A DNA stretch of 14,357 bases, from contig CALIZJ010000312.1 of assembly GCA_938028845.1 (NCBI GenBank), positions 1 to 14,357 on the forward strand, read 5' to 3'. Shown here piece by piece: positions 13,024 through 14,357 of this stretch. Every line of letters begins with the position of its first letter. The stretch's first letter is position 1. A program made the position numbers and the translations under genes. Source of the DNA: an uncultured Blautia sp. GTDB taxonomy: Bacteria > Bacillota > Clostridia > Lachnospirales > Lachnospiraceae. The notes below the pieces were generated by a model that was not told the DNA's origin, searched no databases, and was given only the letters and a program-made list of their open reading frames with translations.

Positions 13024-14111
13024 GCGATAATCTCCCGAACCCCCTCTAAAAGTTCCTCGTCTGTAACCGTCTTAGCAATAAAGCTTTTTCCTATGCCATC
13101 CATCAGGATAAACTTAATTGCTCCGTTTTCCATCTTTTTATCCTTTTTGGTGGCTGCAAGGATATCTGCCGGGGAGAGCCCCTGGACAGATAAGGGAAGT
13201 CCATAAAGGCTGCATCCTCTTTGGATCTTTTCGTACTCTTCTCTGGTCAAAAGATTCCGTTTCATAGAAATATAGGCTGCGGAAATAAGGCCGATTCCCA
13301 CACACTGTCCATGAAGGAGCTGGAAATCTTTAAGTTTTTCCACTGCATGTCCTATGGTATGTCCCAGATTTAAAAGTGCCCGTTCTCCCTGCTCTTTGGG
13401 GTCACGCTCTACCACTCCCGCTTTGATCTCACAGCATCTGCGCACCATCTTAGAAACCATGGAAAAGTCAAGGGACGTTATCGACGGGCTGTTTTCACAG
13501 ATGAAATCAAAGAAGTCCCTGTCACAGATCAGACCTGTCTTTAAAACTTCCCCCATACCGCAGGCAAATTCCTGCTTGGGCAGTGTCTTTAAAACCTGGA
13601 AATTCATATAAACCAGCCGGGGCTGATGAAAGGCGCCTACCATATTTTTATACTGTAAAAAATCTACGCCTGTTTTTCCGCCTACGCTGCTGTCCACCTG
13701 TGCCAAAAGAGTGGTAGGAATCTGAATAAAATCAATTCCGCGAAGATAGGTAGCAGCGGCAAATCCGGTAAGGTCGCCCACCACTCCTCCTCCTAATGCA
13801 ATAAGAAGGCTTTTTCTGTCCAGACCGTTTTTAATAAGTGTTTCATACAGCCTCTGCACAGTGTCCAGATTCTTATTCTTTTCACCGGCTTCAAAGCAAA
13901 AGGTGGAAATTTCCGCTCCTGTCCGGGAAAGCACTTCGCGCACTGCATCCTCGTACAGAGGAGCTACATTTGTATCCGTTACAATACAGATTTTTTTTCT
14001 GTCAAGCCCTTCTTCTTTCATTGCCGAAAAGAGATTGGAAAAATCATTCTCAAAATAAATAGGATAGAAAAATTCTCCCTCTCTTTTTACCATTAATTTT
14101 TCTTCTGCCAT
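13020..14111 (-). CDS. aroB: 3-dehydroquinate synthase
   Basis: AroB converts DAHP to 3-dehydroquinate, the second step of the shikimate pathway, using NAD and a divalent metal. In this 363-residue protein the NAD-binding region GGGVVGDLTGFAAATYLRG is at 107-125. SVGGKTGVD is at 142-150. The metal ligands are Glu188 (GMGEVLK), His251 (NLGHTIGH) and His267 (LLHGQCVG). The length is normal and all key residues are present. GGAGGT at 14117-14122 lies five bases before the ATG, and the gene starts 14 bases after ylmH ends. Its place between ylmH and lspA is notable, because divIVA often follows ylmH in Firmicutes. No other shikimate gene is in the window. Confidence 0.97.
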   Translation of the reverse strand: MAEEKLMVKREGEFFYPIYFENDFSNLFSAMKEEGLDRKKICIVTDTNVAPLYEDAVREVLSRTGAEISTFCFEAGEKNKNLDTVQRLYETLIKNGLDRKSLLIALGGGVVGDLTGFAAATYLRGIDFIQIPTTLLAQVDSSVGGKTGVDFLQYKNMVGAFHQPRLVYMNFQVLKTLPKQEFACGMGEVLKTGLICDRDFFDFICENSPSITSLDFSMVSKMVRRCCEIKAGVVERDPKEQGERALLNLGHTIGHAVEKLKDFQLLHGQCVGIGLISAAYISMKRNLLTREEYEKIQRGCSLYGLPLSVQGLSPADILAATKKDKKMENGAIKFILMDGIGKSFIAKTVTDEELLEGVREIIA

Positions 14112-14125
14112 TTTATACCTCCGTC

Positions 14126-14357
14126 CTATACATACAGTGAGAGCTTTACACTGGTTCTGCCTTTTTTGGTCTGGTGGGACACCCCATCGTAACGAAAACG
14201 GCCTTTTTTCCGAACAGATATAATATCTCCTTCTTTTGGCTCATAGCCATTTGAAGTGATAAGCTTTCCGTTTACAAAAACCATCCCGCCGCTGATCAGC
14301 GGCGACATACTGCTGCGTGACTCATGAAAGGCAAGGGATATCAAAGAGTCCAGCCGC
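14126..14357 (-). CDS. ylmH: YlmH-like S4-domain RNA-binding protein (C-terminal part)
   Basis: The visible 76 residues begin RLDSLISLAFHESRSSMSPLI and continue GGMVFVNGKLI, an S4 RNA-binding domain. The ending DIISVRKKGRFRYDGVSHQTKKGRTSV matches the C-terminus of YlmH, a protein from the sepF/ylm division cluster. YlmH is about 250-260 residues, so roughly two thirds of the gene lies beyond the window edge and the start is not visible. A TAG at 14126-14128 ends it 14 bases before aroB, and the aroB ribosome binding site lies in that gap. Other S4-domain proteins are possible, but the GRF....G.TKKGR tail favours YlmH. Confidence 0.82.
   Translation of the reverse strand, partial: RLDSLISLAFHESRSSMSPLISGGMVFVNGKLITSNGYEPKEGDIISVRKKGRFRYDGVSHQTKKGRTSVKLSLYV

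Overview
The window looks like ordinary chromosome of an anaerobic Gram-positive clostridium, most likely a Lachnospiraceae-type gut bacterium. This is inferred from protein styles (an over-long PBP2, a minD-minE-rodA cluster, a cytidylate-kinase-like protein, an M23 enzyme with cell-wall-binding repeats), from strong AGGAGG-type ribosome binding sites and from AT-rich intergenic DNA. No species can be named from sequence alone. There is no phage, insertion sequence, CRISPR array, rRNA or tRNA. Genes are tightly packed and no gene-free stretch exceeds about 210 bases.

Region 1 (23-6355, + strand) is a cell-shape and division operon: class B penicillin-binding protein PBP2, MinD, MinE, RodA and a D-Ala-D-Ala carboxypeptidase, closed by a weak terminator. 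RodA polymerises glycan, PBP2 crosslinks it, the carboxypeptidase trims donor peptides, and MinDE positions division. minC is absent from its usual place before minD. Region 2 (6384-6985, +) is a single-gene unit with a near-consensus promoter, encoding a 139-residue P-loop protein of unknown role, ended by a strong terminator.

Region 3 (7000-9873, - strand) holds a tyrosine recombinase that resembles streptococcal XerS, then, behind its own terminator, an M23 endopeptidase with about ten cell-wall-binding repeats and the D-aminoacyl-tRNA deacylase dtd. The 156-base leader upstream of the recombinase contains a promoter, a 38-base imperfect palindrome and a 28-base dif-like 11-6-11 sequence. 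This is the most interesting non-coding part of the window, because XerS-type recombinases act on a site next to their own gene.

Region 4 (10003-10860) is ttcA (+), transcribed divergently from dtd and convergently with a cytidylate-kinase-like gene (-), with a bidirectional-type terminator between the convergent pair. Region 5 (11580-14357, -) is a compact operon ylmH (cut by the window edge), aroB, lspA, rluD, with 4-14 base gaps or ATGA overlaps. It joins RNA-binding/division, shikimate synthesis, lipoprotein processing and rRNA pseudouridylation.

Several apparent longest reading frames start too early. Ribosome binding sites and promoter positions place the starts of the P-loop gene at 6477, dtd at 9873 and the kinase-like gene at 11510. 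The M23 gene probably uses GTG at 9384 and PBP2 uses TTG at 23.
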